DNA from: Streptomyces sp. NBC_01465
GTDB lineage: Bacteria; Actinomycetota; Actinomycetes; Streptomycetales; Streptomycetaceae
Reading direction: 5' to 3'
Assembly (NCBI RefSeq): GCF_036227325.1
Contig: NZ_CP109467.1
Location: forward strand, 186,001-250,000
Length of the DNA: 64,000 bases
The position numbers were made by a program, and so were the translations under genes. Shown one piece after another: positions 1 to 9,900 of the stretch. Within the stretch, counting starts at the first letter, position 1. Each line of letters opens with the position of its first letter. The notes beneath the pieces were generated by a model. That model saw only the letters and a program-made list of their open reading frames with translations. It did no database searches and had not been told where the DNA came from.

Positions 1-761
1 GCGCCGCAGTCCGCGTCCGTCGCCGCGGAAGACAGTCCGGCGGCCAGTGCCTGGACGAGCAGAGGGTGTCCGCCGCTGTCGCGATGGACGGCGACGGCCG
101 TCGCCGCACGCTCGCCCCGGCTCTCCAGATACAGGACCGTCTCCTCGAGCGTGAGCGGGTCGAGCACGATCCGCGGCGCGTGCTCGGACAACACCCGGTG
201 GCCGAGGGCCGGTTGGAGGGCGGTCCGTACGGTGACGGCCGTACGGATCCGCCCCGGTGCCAGTGCGCGCGCGACGTGCCGGACGACGTCGGCGCTCGCG
301 GCGTCCAGCCACTGCTCGTCGTCCACGGCCAGCAGCCAGCGGACTTCGCCCGCGGCGGCGAGCAGCGCGGTGACGGCGAGCCGGACGGCCAGGGCGTCGC
401 ACGGGGGTGCGGGCGCAGGGACGTGGTGCATCACCTGCCGCAGTACCGACTGCTGCGCCGGGGGCAGTGAGGTCAGCAGGTCCGGCGGCACGGCGGCCAG
501 CAGGTGCGCCAGGCCGCTGAAGGCCCGGCGCTCGTCCCCCTGCCCGGGCGCCAGCCGGAGGACCGAGGCCCCGTCCGCTTCCTCCCCGCACACCAGTGCG
601 CGCAGGAGCGTGGTGCGCCCGCTGCCCCACACGCCGGCGACGAGTACGCCGTGGCGGTGCTCCAGGGCCTCCCGCCCCGCCCGGATCCTGGCATCGAAGG
701 CCGGCCACAGCGCGCCGCGCCCGCCCTCGTACAGAGCGGGAGTTGATCTGTCGGACGTCAC
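1..761 (-). CDS. LAL/LuxR-type ATPase regulator, 3' part cut by window edge
   Basis: GTG start at 761, open to base 1, so about 253 residues are visible. They resemble the N-terminal NTPase module of large LuxR-type (LAL) regulators. A P-loop-like GVWGSGRTTLL sits near residue 35, a Walker B/WLD stretch (WLLAVDDEQWLDA) near residue 140, and a GGHPLLVQALA segment near residue 235 matches the family's GNPLAL position. The P-loop has Arg where Lys is normal, so nucleotide hydrolysis may be weak. The C-terminal helix-turn-helix would lie outside the window and is not seen. The family role is transcription activation; the target is unknown. Confidence 0.75.
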   Translation of the reverse strand, partial: MTSDRSTPALYEGGRGALWPAFDARIRAGREALEHRHGVLVAGVWGSGRTTLLRALVCGEEADGASVLRLAPGQGDERRAFSGLAHLLAAVPPDLLTSLPPAQQSVLRQVMHHVPAPAPPCDALAVRLAVTALLAAAGEVRWLLAVDDEQWLDAASADVVRHVARALAPGRIRTAVTVRTALQPALGHRVLSEHAPRIVLDPLTLEETVLYLESRGERAATAVAVHRDSGGHPLLVQALAAGLSSAATDADCG

Positions 762-973
762 GCGACGACCGTACGAAGTGACGTGCGGGTGTTCAAGACC
801 GCGTCCTCCCGAGGGGCTGAAGCCGTGGCCCCGTCCGTCACTGTGCGCAACTCTCCGGCGCGCGTGGAGTGACGGACGCGTCTACTGTTGTCTGCGGTGC
901 CGCTCTCCGTCCCCGACGGGCCGGCGTACGACACCGACGCCAGCGCACACCCTTCAAGGGGATCGAGGCGACC

Positions 974-1165
974 ATGCCCCTGCATCTGCCACTGCTGCTG
1001 ATACTCGGTTTCGGCATCTGGTTCCTGGGCCGCAAAGGGGGCGTGAAGATCTCCCACGTCCTCGTCTGCGCGGCCTTCGGCTTCTTCCTCGCCGACACCT
1101 CTGCCTCCGCGTCGGTCCACTCCGTGGTCAGCAGTGCCATGACCGCACTGCACATCGCGGGCTGA
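974..1165 (+). CDS. small membrane protein, 63 aa
   Basis: I chose the ATG at 974, preceded by GAGG around 965, over the in-frame upstream start at 869, which would add an Arg-rich stretch unlike a real N-terminus. The protein has a hydrophobic segment at residues 4-16, a basic GRKGGVKI turn and a second hydrophobic segment at about 25-40. That suggests a two-pass or hairpin membrane peptide. The short tail is Ser/Ala-rich. I do not recognise a function. Similar small proteins with this hydrophobic-basic-hydrophobic layout occur in actinobacterial genomes and mobile elements, but no mobile-element gene is next to this one. Confidence 0.6.
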   Translation: MPLHLPLLLILGFGIWFLGRKGGVKISHVLVCAAFGFFLADTSASASVHSVVSSAMTALHIAG

Positions 1166-1208
1166 CCCCCGCCGACCGACCGCAGGGCCGTGGCGCGATC
1201 ATGTCGGC

Positions 1209-1742
1209 ATGACTGATCACTTCTCCGACCCGTCGCCCGCCGCGGTCCGGCTGGATCACTACACACCGGCCGACCAGAGCGAGATCCTGGGTGACGGCGC
1301 CGATCCTTTCGGCGTCGCGGATGCCGGCATGACATGGCTGCCCAAGGAAATCCATTTCGGTGTCCGTCACGAGGGCCGTCTCGTCGCACACACCGGTCTG
1401 CTGCGACTGTCGTTGTCGGCAGGCGGCATCGATACGGCGGCCGTGGGTGTCGGCGGCGTGGCGGTCGCGCCCGAACTGCGAGGGCACGGACTGGCCCGGG
1501 TGGTAGTGGGAGCGGCACTCGAACACGCTCGGACGATGGGGCCGCCGTACGGAATTCTCTTCTGCAGGCCGCCTCTTGTCCCTCTGTACGGGCGGCTCGG
1601 CTGGCAGGAACTCGACCAGGAGGTCCACGTCGAGCAGCCGCAGGGAACCGTGACCATGCCGCTGCGCACGATGTGGACACCGCTGCACGACGGTGCGCAG
1701 TGGCCTTCCGGAGAGGTGCGTCTGCACTCCTTCCCCATGTGA
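1209..1742 (+). CDS. GNAT-family N-acetyltransferase
   Basis: 177 aa cytoplasmic protein with a single GNAT fold. The acetyl-CoA pyrophosphate loop is seen as VAPELRGHGLARVVVG at about residues 87-102 (R-G-H-G-x-A), followed by the usual helix. A later LYGRLGWQEL stretch matches GNAT motif B. The sequence order (beta strands before the loop, then a C-terminal region ending in VRLHSFPM) resembles small-molecule and aminoglycoside-type acetyltransferases, but the substrate cannot be read from the sequence. It stands alone, 43 bases after the small membrane protein gene on the same strand. Confidence 0.85.
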   Translation: MTDHFSDPSPAAVRLDHYTPADQSEILGDGADPFGVADAGMTWLPKEIHFGVRHEGRLVAHTGLLRLSLSAGGIDTAAVGVGGVAVAPELRGHGLARVVVGAALEHARTMGPPYGILFCRPPLVPLYGRLGWQELDQEVHVEQPQGTVTMPLRTMWTPLHDGAQWPSGEVRLHSFPM

Positions 1743-1832
1743 TCAACACCCCCGTTCTCCCCTGCCGGTGACCGCCCGTGCCATGCTGAAGCCGACCGCG
1801 GATCATGACGGGCGTCAGGAGAGTACGGCAGC

Positions 1833-4091
1833 GTGAGGGCAGTGGCACGGCACGACGGAACGGGTGTCTGGGATCGTTTCGCGGCGTCGGATCCGGGACT
1901 CCTGCGGCTGATGGCGGGGCTGCGGACGGTGGCGTCGATCGGGCTCACGCTCCTCGTCCTCGCGCTCCTGGGCACCGATGTCACTCACCTGGTCACGGGC
2001 GCCATGACCGCGATGGTCTCCACCTTCGCGATCAAGGAGAAGCAGGTCCGGGGGCAGGCGGTGACGCTCGCGCTGGGGCTGCCGGTCGCCCTGGCGGCCA
2101 TTTCCCTGGGGGCCCTCCTCAACGAGAGGGTCGTCGTGGGCGACGCCTTCTTCGTCGTGCTGATCTTCGGTGCCGTCTACAGCAGGCGGTTCGGCGACCG
2201 CGGTACGGCGCTGGGGCTGATCGGTTTCCAGATCTACTTCGTCTCACTGTTCGTGCGCGCCACGACGTCGGGCCTGCCCCAGCTGTATCTGGTGCTCGCC
2301 GTCGCGTTCGTGTGCAGCGCGGTGGTCAGATTCGCCGTCGTCCCCGAGACGCCCGAGCGCGTCCTGACGCGCCTGCGCGACGCGTTCCGGGCACGGCTCG
2401 CGCAACTGGTGACCAGCCAGATCGCGCTTCTGGACACGCCCGCGCAGCAGTTGGACAGGGTTCTGGACGATCTGCGCTCGGGCACCGCACGGCTGCACGA
2501 GGCCGCGCTGATGATCCAGGGCCGTCTGGAGGAGGGCACGCCCGACGCGGCCACGGGTGATCTGCTGCAACGCCGCGTCGCGGACGCGGAGATCGCCACC
2601 GAGCGCCTCGGCATGCTGCTGCTCAACGCCCGCAGCGCCGAGGGCGCCAACACCCTGACGCTCCATCTCCCGAACGCGCCCCTGCCGTCCACAGGAAACC
2701 TGATCCCGGCCGAGGACCCCACGACGGCCACCCTGCGCAGGGAACTGGGCGCGCTGCATCTGCTGGTCTCCAGGACCGGTCCCGACGACCGCACCGCGGT
2801 GGCCCACCTCCGCAACCGGCTGCTCGGCTACCGCGACGAGGAGAAGCTCCCGCGCGCCTCCGAACCGGTCCGGGACGTCTTCCGCGGGATCGGCGAGGCC
2901 GCGCGTGCGGTGCTCGGTCTGCGGCTCGCCCTCGACGGGCCGCAGGACGAGTCCAACGACTCGCCGGCCACGACCCGTTCCCGGGAGGAGTTCGACGCCG
3001 AGAGCATCGCGCTCTCCTCGGCCGACGCGAGCGAGGAGAGCGAAGAGGAGAAGCCGGCGGGCCTGCACCGTCCCACCACCCGGGCCGCCTTCCAGGTCGC
3101 GGTCGGTTCGGTCCTGGCCATCGTCGGCGGGGAGTTCCTCTCCTCCCAGCGCTGGTACTGGGCGGTCCTCACCTGCTGGGTGGTCTTCCTCAACACCGCG
3201 TCCACGGGCGAGATCCTGGTCAAGGGCTACCGCAGGCTGCTCGGGACGGTTCTCGGCGTGTTCGCCGGTGTCCTGCTGGCCGGCGCGGTGGGGAATCACA
3301 CCTGGCTGGCCTTCACCCTGGTCCTCGTCCTCATCTTCGCGATGTTCTTCAGCGCCCCGCTGTCGTACGCGCTGATGTCGTTCTTCGTGACCGCGATGCT
3401 GGGCCTGCTCTACACCCTGCTCCACACGTACAGCGTCGACGTCCTGGTGCTGCGCATCGAGGAGACGGCGCTCGGCGCGGCCTGCGGGATCATCGCGGCC
3501 GTGCTGGTCCTGCCCGTGCACACCGACCGCCGTACCGACGAACTCCTTGGCACGGTCCTGGAGAAGCTGGACGAGGTCGTGTCCGCGTCCGTGGACCAGC
3601 TCAGCGGCGGTCCCGCCGCCGATCTGCTGGGCAGGGCAAGGGAGTTGGACACTGCGCTGGAGGATCTGCGCGCCTCGGTCCAGCCGCTGACGCACCCCAT
3701 CACCCCGCTGCGGGGACGCAGGCAGACGGCCCGCTATCTGGTGGCGCTCCTGGAGACCTGTGCGTACCACGCACGGTCGCTGGCGGCGACCGCCGAGCTC
3801 CTGCCGTACAGCAAGACGATCGCCGCCGATCCCCGGCTGGAGCGGGCCGGCCGGCGCATCGCGGGCAACATCGCGGTTCTCTCCTCGTACGTCAGGGACG
3901 AGAGGACCGGCCAGATCGAGTCCGGGGCGAGCATCGCCTCCCTGCTCAAGGCCGACGGGCCCGGGATGCGGCCCTCCGCGACGGTCACCCCGCGTGTCCT
4001 GCGTCATCTGCAGCGGCTCGACGAAGGAGTGGTCGGGCTCGCCCGTCCGCTCGATGTGCCGGTCGCCGAGCGCCCGGTGCTGAGCGGGTGA
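1833..4091 (+). CDS. FUSC-family inner-membrane protein (putative aromatic-acid exporter type)
   Basis: 752 aa from a GTG start with AGGAG about 12 bases upstream. The protein has two hydrophobic blocks: residues about 28-170 (several segments including IGLTLLVLALLG) and about 410-560, with a second cluster starting at FQVAVGSVLAIVGGEF. They are separated by a long charged cytoplasmic region rich in Arg/Leu, probably helical, and a similar soluble tail follows. This duplicated membrane-block architecture is that of the FUSC/YccS/AaeB-like family, linked to export of aromatic acids or fusaric acid resistance. The substrate here is unknown. It appears monocistronic. Confidence 0.85.
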   Translation: MRAVARHDGTGVWDRFAASDPGLLRLMAGLRTVASIGLTLLVLALLGTDVTHLVTGAMTAMVSTFAIKEKQVRGQAVTLALGLPVALAAISLGALLNERVVVGDAFFVVLIFGAVYSRRFGDRGTALGLIGFQIYFVSLFVRATTSGLPQLYLVLAVAFVCSAVVRFAVVPETPERVLTRLRDAFRARLAQLVTSQIALLDTPAQQLDRVLDDLRSGTARLHEAALMIQGRLEEGTPDAATGDLLQRRVADAEIATERLGMLLLNARSAEGANTLTLHLPNAPLPSTGNLIPAEDPTTATLRRELGALHLLVSRTGPDDRTAVAHLRNRLLGYRDEEKLPRASEPVRDVFRGIGEAARAVLGLRLALDGPQDESNDSPATTRSREEFDAESIALSSADASEESEEEKPAGLHRPTTRAAFQVAVGSVLAIVGGEFLSSQRWYWAVLTCWVVFLNTASTGEILVKGYRRLLGTVLGVFAGVLLAGAVGNHTWLAFTLVLVLIFAMFFSAPLSYALMSFFVTAMLGLLYTLLHTYSVDVLVLRIEETALGAACGIIAAVLVLPVHTDRRTDELLGTVLEKLDEVVSASVDQLSGGPAADLLGRARELDTALEDLRASVQPLTHPITPLRGRRQTARYLVALLETCAYHARSLAATAELLPYSKTIAADPRLERAGRRIAGNIAVLSSYVRDERTGQIESGASIASLLKADGPGMRPSATVTPRVLRHLQRLDEGVVGLARPLDVPVAERPVLSG

Positions 4092-4149
4092 CGATCCGTT
4101 TGGCAGACGTAGACCTGCAGGCCTGCTCCATGGCTTTTAGCGTGACGAC

Positions 4150-5301
4150 ATGCGACATCTGCCGACACTTCGTCATATCTGCTCCCTCACCGCCGCGCTG
4201 ACGGTCGCTCTGGCCGTGCCGGCTCCCGGCGCGGCGTGGGCCGCATCGCCACCGACCGGCGCGCACGACCCCGCCCACTCCGCCCCCGCGGCACCTGACT
4301 CCCTGTCAGCCCTGTCGTGGCTGGTGGCGGACGCGGCGACCGGGCAGGTCCTGGCCGAGCACAACGCGCATCGCAGGCTGCCGCCCGCCAGCACGCTCAA
4401 GACCCTGTTCGCCGTGACGGTCCTGCCCCGGGTGCCGGCGCGCAAGGTGCACCTGGTCAAGGAGAGCGACCTGTACGGGATGGGCGAGGGCAGCAGCCAG
4501 GTCGGTGTGGTCCCCGGGCTCCGGTACTCGGCCGGTGACCTGTGGCGCGGTGTCTTCCTGCGCTCGGGCAACGACGCGGTCCACGTACTGGCCGCGATGA
4601 ACGGCGGCTGGGAGCGCACCACCCGGCAGATGCAGACCACGGCGGAGCGGCTGGGCGCGAGCGACACCCATGTGGTGTCCCCCGACGGTTACGACGCGGA
4701 GGGGCAGGTCTCCTCGGCCCGGGATCTTGTGGTGTTCGCCAGGGCGGGCCTGACCAACCCGGCGTTCGCCAAGTACTGCGCCACCTCCGTGGCCCAGTTC
4801 CCTTCCGGAACGGACAGCCGCGGCCACTCCGGACCTTCCTTCGAGATCCAGAACACGAACCGCCTCCTCACCGGAACCCCGGACGTCGCCCCCTACCCCG
4901 GGCTGATCGGGGTGAAGAACGGCTACACCACGAACGCCGGGAACACCCTGGTCACGGCCGCGCACCGCAAGGGCCGCACCCTGATCGTCTCCGTGATGAA
5001 CCCGCAGGCGGGCAGTGTGTACGAGGAGGCACGTGCCCTGCTCGACTGGGGATTCACCGCCGTCGGGCGCGTCAGACCGGTCGCCTCCCTGCCTCCGGTG
5101 AGAGCGAGGAGCGTCTCCGCCGCGGGTGCGGCACACCGGCCGGCACCCGCACCGGCGCCCGCGCACGAGGCCGCGGCGCACCCCGTGGCGGCGCGTCCCG
5201 CGGAGACGGACGATCCGGTGCCGGGCATCGCGATCGCGGCTGCGCTTCTGGTGCCTCTGGGGATTTCCCTCTGGCTCCTGCGCAGACGTCCCAAGGGTTG
5301 A
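4150..5301 (+). CDS. exported D-alanyl-D-alanine carboxypeptidase (PBP5-like)
   Basis: 383 aa. It trims the terminal D-Ala from peptidoglycan stem peptides outside the membrane. There is a Sec signal at residues 1-33 (hydrophobic core, AWA-A cleavage region). The serine active-site motifs are all present: SxxK as PASTLKTLF near residue 91, SGN (RSGNDAV) near 138 and K-N-G (VKNGYT, the KTG-box variant common in Actinobacteria) near 256. The C-terminus has a Pro/Ala-rich spacer, one transmembrane helix (about 360-377) and a basic tail RRRPKG. That implies membrane anchoring with the catalytic domain outside. It is a single gene, convergent with the next one. Confidence 0.93.
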   Translation: MRHLPTLRHICSLTAALTVALAVPAPGAAWAASPPTGAHDPAHSAPAAPDSLSALSWLVADAATGQVLAEHNAHRRLPPASTLKTLFAVTVLPRVPARKVHLVKESDLYGMGEGSSQVGVVPGLRYSAGDLWRGVFLRSGNDAVHVLAAMNGGWERTTRQMQTTAERLGASDTHVVSPDGYDAEGQVSSARDLVVFARAGLTNPAFAKYCATSVAQFPSGTDSRGHSGPSFEIQNTNRLLTGTPDVAPYPGLIGVKNGYTTNAGNTLVTAAHRKGRTLIVSVMNPQAGSVYEEARALLDWGFTAVGRVRPVASLPPVRARSVSAAGAAHRPAPAPAPAHEAAAHPVAARPAETDDPVPGIAIAAALLVPLGISLWLLRRRPKG

Positions 5302-5319
5302 GGCGGGCGCTCGGAACCG

Positions 5320-6315
5320 TCAGGCGTCGGTGATCGGCCGCGCGTACGTGACGAACTCGCTGTCCGTGGTGAAACCGAGCCGCTCGTACAGTCCCAGCGC
5401 GCCCGAAGGATTGGCCGTGTCGACGGTGAGCGACGCCGTGTCGTACCCGTCGGCCAGCGCCGCTTCCAGAGTGGCGGCCATCAGCGCGGGGGCCGCGCCG
5501 ATGCCACGGTGCGAGCGGCGGGTGGCGAGGTAGCCGATGTGGCAGTCCCTGGTGCCGTCGGCCGCGGTGTCGGCCTCGTACTCCTCCGCGATGAGATACG
5601 CCGCGACGATGTCGCCGTCGAGGAGGAGGCGGGACATGGGGCGGCGCAGCGAGCGCGCTCCCGACACCTCGGTGCGCCAGTCGGCCTCGTCCATCTCGCA
5701 GAAGTTCCAGTGGTCGCGGAACGCGTCGTTGTGGGCGAGCCGGGTCGCCTCGTCGTACTCCGGCTCCAGGGCGACCAGGCGCAGCCCTTCGGGGACGCGG
5801 CCGGGCGACGGCCTGTCGCGCTGCAGGGGGTGTGTCATCTCGAACCACCAGCGGGCGGGCGCGAAGCCCTGCTTCTCGGTGAGCGCGATGAGGTCCTTGT
5901 CGTCGGACTTTCCGGTGATCATGAGCTCGCCGGGCAGTGAGGCGAAGCGCTCGGAGTGCAGGGTCCGTGCGCGGGGGGCCATCCAGGCGACGAGCCGGTC
6001 CCCGATGCCGCGCCGCCGCCAGTCGGGGTGGACCGCGCCTTCGCCGCCGAAGCGGGCCGCGTCGACGGCGCCGTCGGGGGTGTGGAGCAGGGCGTACGCG
6101 ACCATGCCCGGCCCGTCCCAGAGCGTCAGCGAGTCCTGCCGGAGGTCGAGCTTGGGGTCGGCGAGCGCTTCCGCGAGATCGTCCGCGTCGACGTGGTGTC
6201 CGGTGCGGTCGACCCGTTCCACGGCCTGGCGGAGGTCCAGCCACGCGGGGACGTCGTCGGGGCTGAGCGGCCGGGCCAGGAGGCCGCCGCCGCTCTCTGT
6301 CGGCGTAGTGTCCAC
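5320..6315 (-). CDS. tandem GNAT-domain acetyltransferase
   Basis: 331 aa, GTG start with GGAG just upstream. It has two GNAT units. The N-terminal unit carries VHPDWRRRGIGDRLVAWM near residues 92-109. The C-terminal unit carries the complete LATRRSHRGIGAAPALMAA loop near residues 250-270 and the typical TANPSGALGLYERLGF ending. The double-GNAT layout is that of mycothiol-synthase-like enzymes, but mycothiol synthase is normally closer to 300 aa and lies elsewhere in Streptomyces, so the substrate is left open. It converges on the carboxypeptidase gene with only 18 bases between stops. Confidence 0.87.
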   Translation of the reverse strand: MDTTPTESGGGLLARPLSPDDVPAWLDLRQAVERVDRTGHHVDADDLAEALADPKLDLRQDSLTLWDGPGMVAYALLHTPDGAVDAARFGGEGAVHPDWRRRGIGDRLVAWMAPRARTLHSERFASLPGELMITGKSDDKDLIALTEKQGFAPARWWFEMTHPLQRDRPSPGRVPEGLRLVALEPEYDEATRLAHNDAFRDHWNFCEMDEADWRTEVSGARSLRRPMSRLLLDGDIVAAYLIAEEYEADTAADGTRDCHIGYLATRRSHRGIGAAPALMAATLEAALADGYDTASLTVDTANPSGALGLYERLGFTTDSEFVTYARPITDA

Positions 6316-6343
6316 CGCTCCATGGTCGTACGGGGGAGGAATC

Positions 6344-6361
6344 CCCGCCTTTCGAGGCGGG
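6344..6361 (-). terminator. hairpin downstream of the DUF5990 gene
   Basis: CCCGCCT / AGGCGGG, a 7-bp G+C stem with a TTCG loop. It lies 8 bases beyond the stop of the minus-strand gene at 6370. No T-run follows, as is normal for Streptomyces. Confidence 0.6.
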
Positions 6362-6369
6362 TGCGGCGG

Positions 6370-6843
6370 CTATGCCGCGGCTTCGGCGGTCCAGACGATG
6401 CGCGGGGGCTCGACCCGGGCGCACAGGGGGTTTCCGCTGTCGTCGGTGAGACCGAGCCGCCCGGCCAGGACGCCTTCGCGGGCGGCGGCCGCGAGGGTCT
6501 CCTCGGGGACGACGTCGAGCATGAGTTTGGCGCGGCGGAACATGGTGAAGAGGCCCTTTTCGTCGACGGTGCCCCACGAGAGGTAGATGAACCGGCGGCC
6601 CAGGCGGTCCTGTACGTACGGGCCCTTCACTTCGGTGCCCTCCGGCGAGGTGGTCGCCGTGCACTCCAGGGTCCAGGTCGCGGACGCGGCGTCGCCGGGG
6701 TGCGGTTCCAGGAGCTCGGCGGGGCGGTCGCGGCGCTGCACGGCGACGTGCACGTTGCGGTACGCGGGGCCCTCGGTGGTGGCCGTGCAGATGAGACCGG
6801 GCAGGTCGACGGCGTCGATTCGGATGTGCATGCCGGCCATCAT
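6370..6843 (-). CDS. DUF5990 family protein
   Basis: 157 aa soluble protein of a conserved actinobacterial family with no established function. The visible features fit the family: an N-terminal strand-rich segment (MHIRIDAVDLPG), a central YVQDRLGRRFIYLSWGTV stretch and an acidic, Ala-rich tail. Three in-frame ATGs (6843, 6840, 6831) could serve as start; none has a strong ribosome-binding site, and the first is given. The gene starts only 9 bases past the strong terminator of the upstream glucanase gene, so it probably has its own promoter overlapping that hairpin or depends on read-through. Confidence 0.8.
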   Translation of the reverse strand: MMAGMHIRIDAVDLPGLICTATTEGPAYRNVHVAVQRRDRPAELLEPHPGDAASATWTLECTATTSPEGTEVKGPYVQDRLGRRFIYLSWGTVDEKGLFTMFRRAKLMLDVVPEETLAAAAREGVLAGRLGLTDDSGNPLCARVEPPRIVWTAEAAA

Positions 6844-6852
6844 CCCGTACGG

Positions 6853-6890
6853 AACGGTGGCATCCGGTGTCGTGCCCGGATGCCACCGTT
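6853..6890 (-). terminator. strong intrinsic terminator of the GH87 gene
   Basis: Perfect 15-bp inverted repeat (6853-6867 with 6876-6890, sequence AACGGTGGCATCCGG and its complement) with an 8-base loop. It begins 17 bases after the stop of the minus-strand glucanase. Confidence 0.85.
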
Positions 6891-6907
6891 CGTCGGTGCG
6901 CCCGCCG

Positions 6908-9900
6908 CTACGGCAGGTTGTTGATCTTGAAGGTGGACGTGGTGTTCTTGATGTCCTGAGCGTTGCCGCTCATCTTCAGGTTGTGGAACGTCACCTCGCC
7001 GACCGCAGGGCCCTGGCCGGACTCGGGCATCTCGTTCGCCCAGAGGCCGAAGCCGGACTTGGCGTCAAAGGCGTCGCCGCTCTTCTTCGCGCCGGTGATC
7101 GTGATGTCCGTGAGGATCGTGTCCTTGATCGGGAACTGCGGCTGTCCTCCTACGTAGTTGGTCTGGAACATGATTCCGCTGTACGTCGGATCGACGATGT
7201 CCACATCGTTGATGCGGATGCCCTGGAACACCTTCGAGGCGGAGAACAGCCAGATGCCGGGGAAGGTCTGTCCGCCCCAGAAGTGGCCGCCGGACCGTTC
7301 GATGGTGATGTTCTCCAGGGTCGTCGGATCGGTGCCGAAGCCGTTCATCGGGTAGCCGAAGTCCAGCGAGCTGACCGTGATCCCGGAGTAGACGAGGGTG
7401 TCCGCGATGCGGATGTTGCGGAAGGTGTTGCTGTAGCCGCCGTAGACGGCCACCCCCGCGGCACGCCAGGTCAGGAGTGAGGTCAGGTTCTCGAAGACGT
7501 TGTTCTTCTCGTCGGCGCCGCCGGCGTCGATCGCCGAGAACAGGGCGAAGCTGTCGTCGCCCGTGGCGCGCGACTCGTTGTTGACGACATGGTTGTCCGT
7601 GCTGCCGTTGGTCATGTTGATGCCGTCGGCGTAGGTGTCACGGATGCGCGAGTTCTTGATGGTGATGTTGTCGGTGTTGGCGCCCCAGTAGAGGCAGACG
7701 GTGTGTTCGTTCCAGACGTTGTCGATGGTGATGTTGGCGACGCCTGAGAAGTCGAAGACCTTTCCGGGGCCGTCGATGCGTGAGGTGTAGTTCCCGAAGA
7801 ACGCGAAGTTCGCGAACGACGAGCCGTTGGCGGTCGCTTCGGCACGGAACCCCGCGTCGGTGTTGTCCTGCGACGACGGGGCGTGGAAGCGGGTGAACCA
7901 GGGGCCCGCACCGACGACCTTGACCGCCTTGCCGTAGACCTGGAACTTGCTGGACGTCTCGTAGTCACCGGCCGGCAGATAGACGCCGACGAGCTTGCCG
8001 GTGGTGTCCATGCGGACCTTGTCCAGAGCGTTCTGGACGTCCTGCTGGGAGAATCCGGCCGGCACGGTGTACGTGGCCGGGTCGGGGTTGGCCGCCGCCG
8101 TGGCCAGCTCGGTGTCGACGAAGTCGATCGCGTACTTCGAGGTGTTGGCGGCGTCCTTCTGCAGCTTGATCCTGCTGCCTGCGGGGACCGTCTTGCCGAG
8201 AAGGACGTTCGCCTCGTCGTAGATGTGGCGCGGGGTGCCGGATCCCGGGTCGTTGCCCGGGCCGGTCTCGGCGCCGTACAGCCAGGCGTACTTCGAGGTG
8301 AGGTCGATCGCCTTGAGGAACGTGCCGTCGACGTAGATGTTCAGCGTCGCACTGGTGCCGCCGCCGCTCGGGGCGTCGGGGATGGAGAAGCGGGTGACCA
8401 GCGTGTTCGTGCTGGCCTTCGTGGTGAACTCGACCGATTCGCCTGTGTTGTTGAGCGTCACGGCCTTGCGGCCCGACGCCTCGCCCGCGAGGTCACCGAC
8501 GGTGCGGTTGGGGCCGACGACCTTGGCGCCGCCCGCGACGACTCCGTCCTCCGCCTCGTAGGTGTCGTAGGGCATGTCCGCGCCGCGTCCGATGAACAGC
8601 GACTGGGTGGTGGTGTTGTTGTCGCGCTTGACCGGGAGTTCATTGGTGTCGGCCGCGATCACGGTCTTCACCTGGTAGTTGCCGTTGGCCGCCGTCCAGG
8701 TGCCGAGGTCCACCGGGGTGGCGGTGGCGCCCGCAGCGATGGCCCCGTTGTAGGCGCCGGTCAGGGTGGTGAGCGTGGCGCCCTTGGAGTCGGTGACGGT
8801 CAGGGTGACGGAGTGCGCACCGCCGGCCGAGGCCACGGTGCCCTGGTTCTTGATCGCCACCGAGAACCTGACGACGTCGCCCGCACTCGCCGAACTCGGC
8901 GACCAGCTGACGGGGAATGCGACCAGGTCGGAGCTGGAGACCGGCTTGACGACGAGCGGAGAGGGGCTGGTGTAGGTGTTGTTGGCCTCGTTCTGCTCGA
9001 TCACGTTATTTGCCGGGTCCACTGTCGCGCTCAGCGGGTAACTGCCCGCGTCGCGTGCGCCGATGGAGGCGGTGACGGTCTTCGTCTCGCCCGCCGCGAG
9101 CGCCGGCACCTGTGCGGTGCCTGCCTTCGTGGAGCCGAGGCTGAAGTCGAGGGCGGTGGCCGCCGATGCCTGGGGGCCGCTGTTGGTGACGGTGGCCGAG
9201 AGGCTGATGGTGTCCGACTCGACGGGCGCGGCCGGGGAGGCCGTGATGCCGGTGACCTGGAGGTCCGGGTTGGGGGCCGGTACGCCGACCACCTGGAACT
9301 CCGCGATCTGGCCCGCGGACGAGCCGGTGTTGGAGGTGATCTTCAGCTGGACGTCGGCGATGCGGCCGCTCACCGGGATGGTGACGGTGTTCTGGCTCGC
9401 CGGGTTGAAGGTGTAGTCCTTGCCCGCCACCAGGCTGGTGAACGAGCTCGCGGACTGCTCGCGACCCAGGACCTCGATGTTCTGCGTACGGGTGGACCAG
9501 GCGCTGTCCGGATTCAGCTTCAGTACGACCGAGTTCACATCGGCGTTGGCCCCGAGCTTCACGGTCAGTGTGTTCGGGTAGCTGCCGCCCGCGCCCTCCC
9601 AATAGGTGCTGGTCTGGCCGTCGTTGGCGTTCTCGGCGAGGAAGGTGAAGACAGTGGAGGAGGCGCTGATCGGCTTCCCCTGGGCCAGGTTCGAGCCGGG
9701 GCCCGTCGTCCCGGAGCGGGTGACGGTGTTGCTGTTGCCCGAGGTGTTGCCCGCCGCGTCCTTGGCCCGTACGTAGTACGTGACGGTGGTGTCGGCCGGC
9801 TGGGAGTCGGTGTACGTCGTGACGTCACCGGCGACCGACTTGCGCAGGCTGCCGTTGGCGTAGATGTCGTAGCCCGTGACCTTCACGTTGTCCGCGGAGG

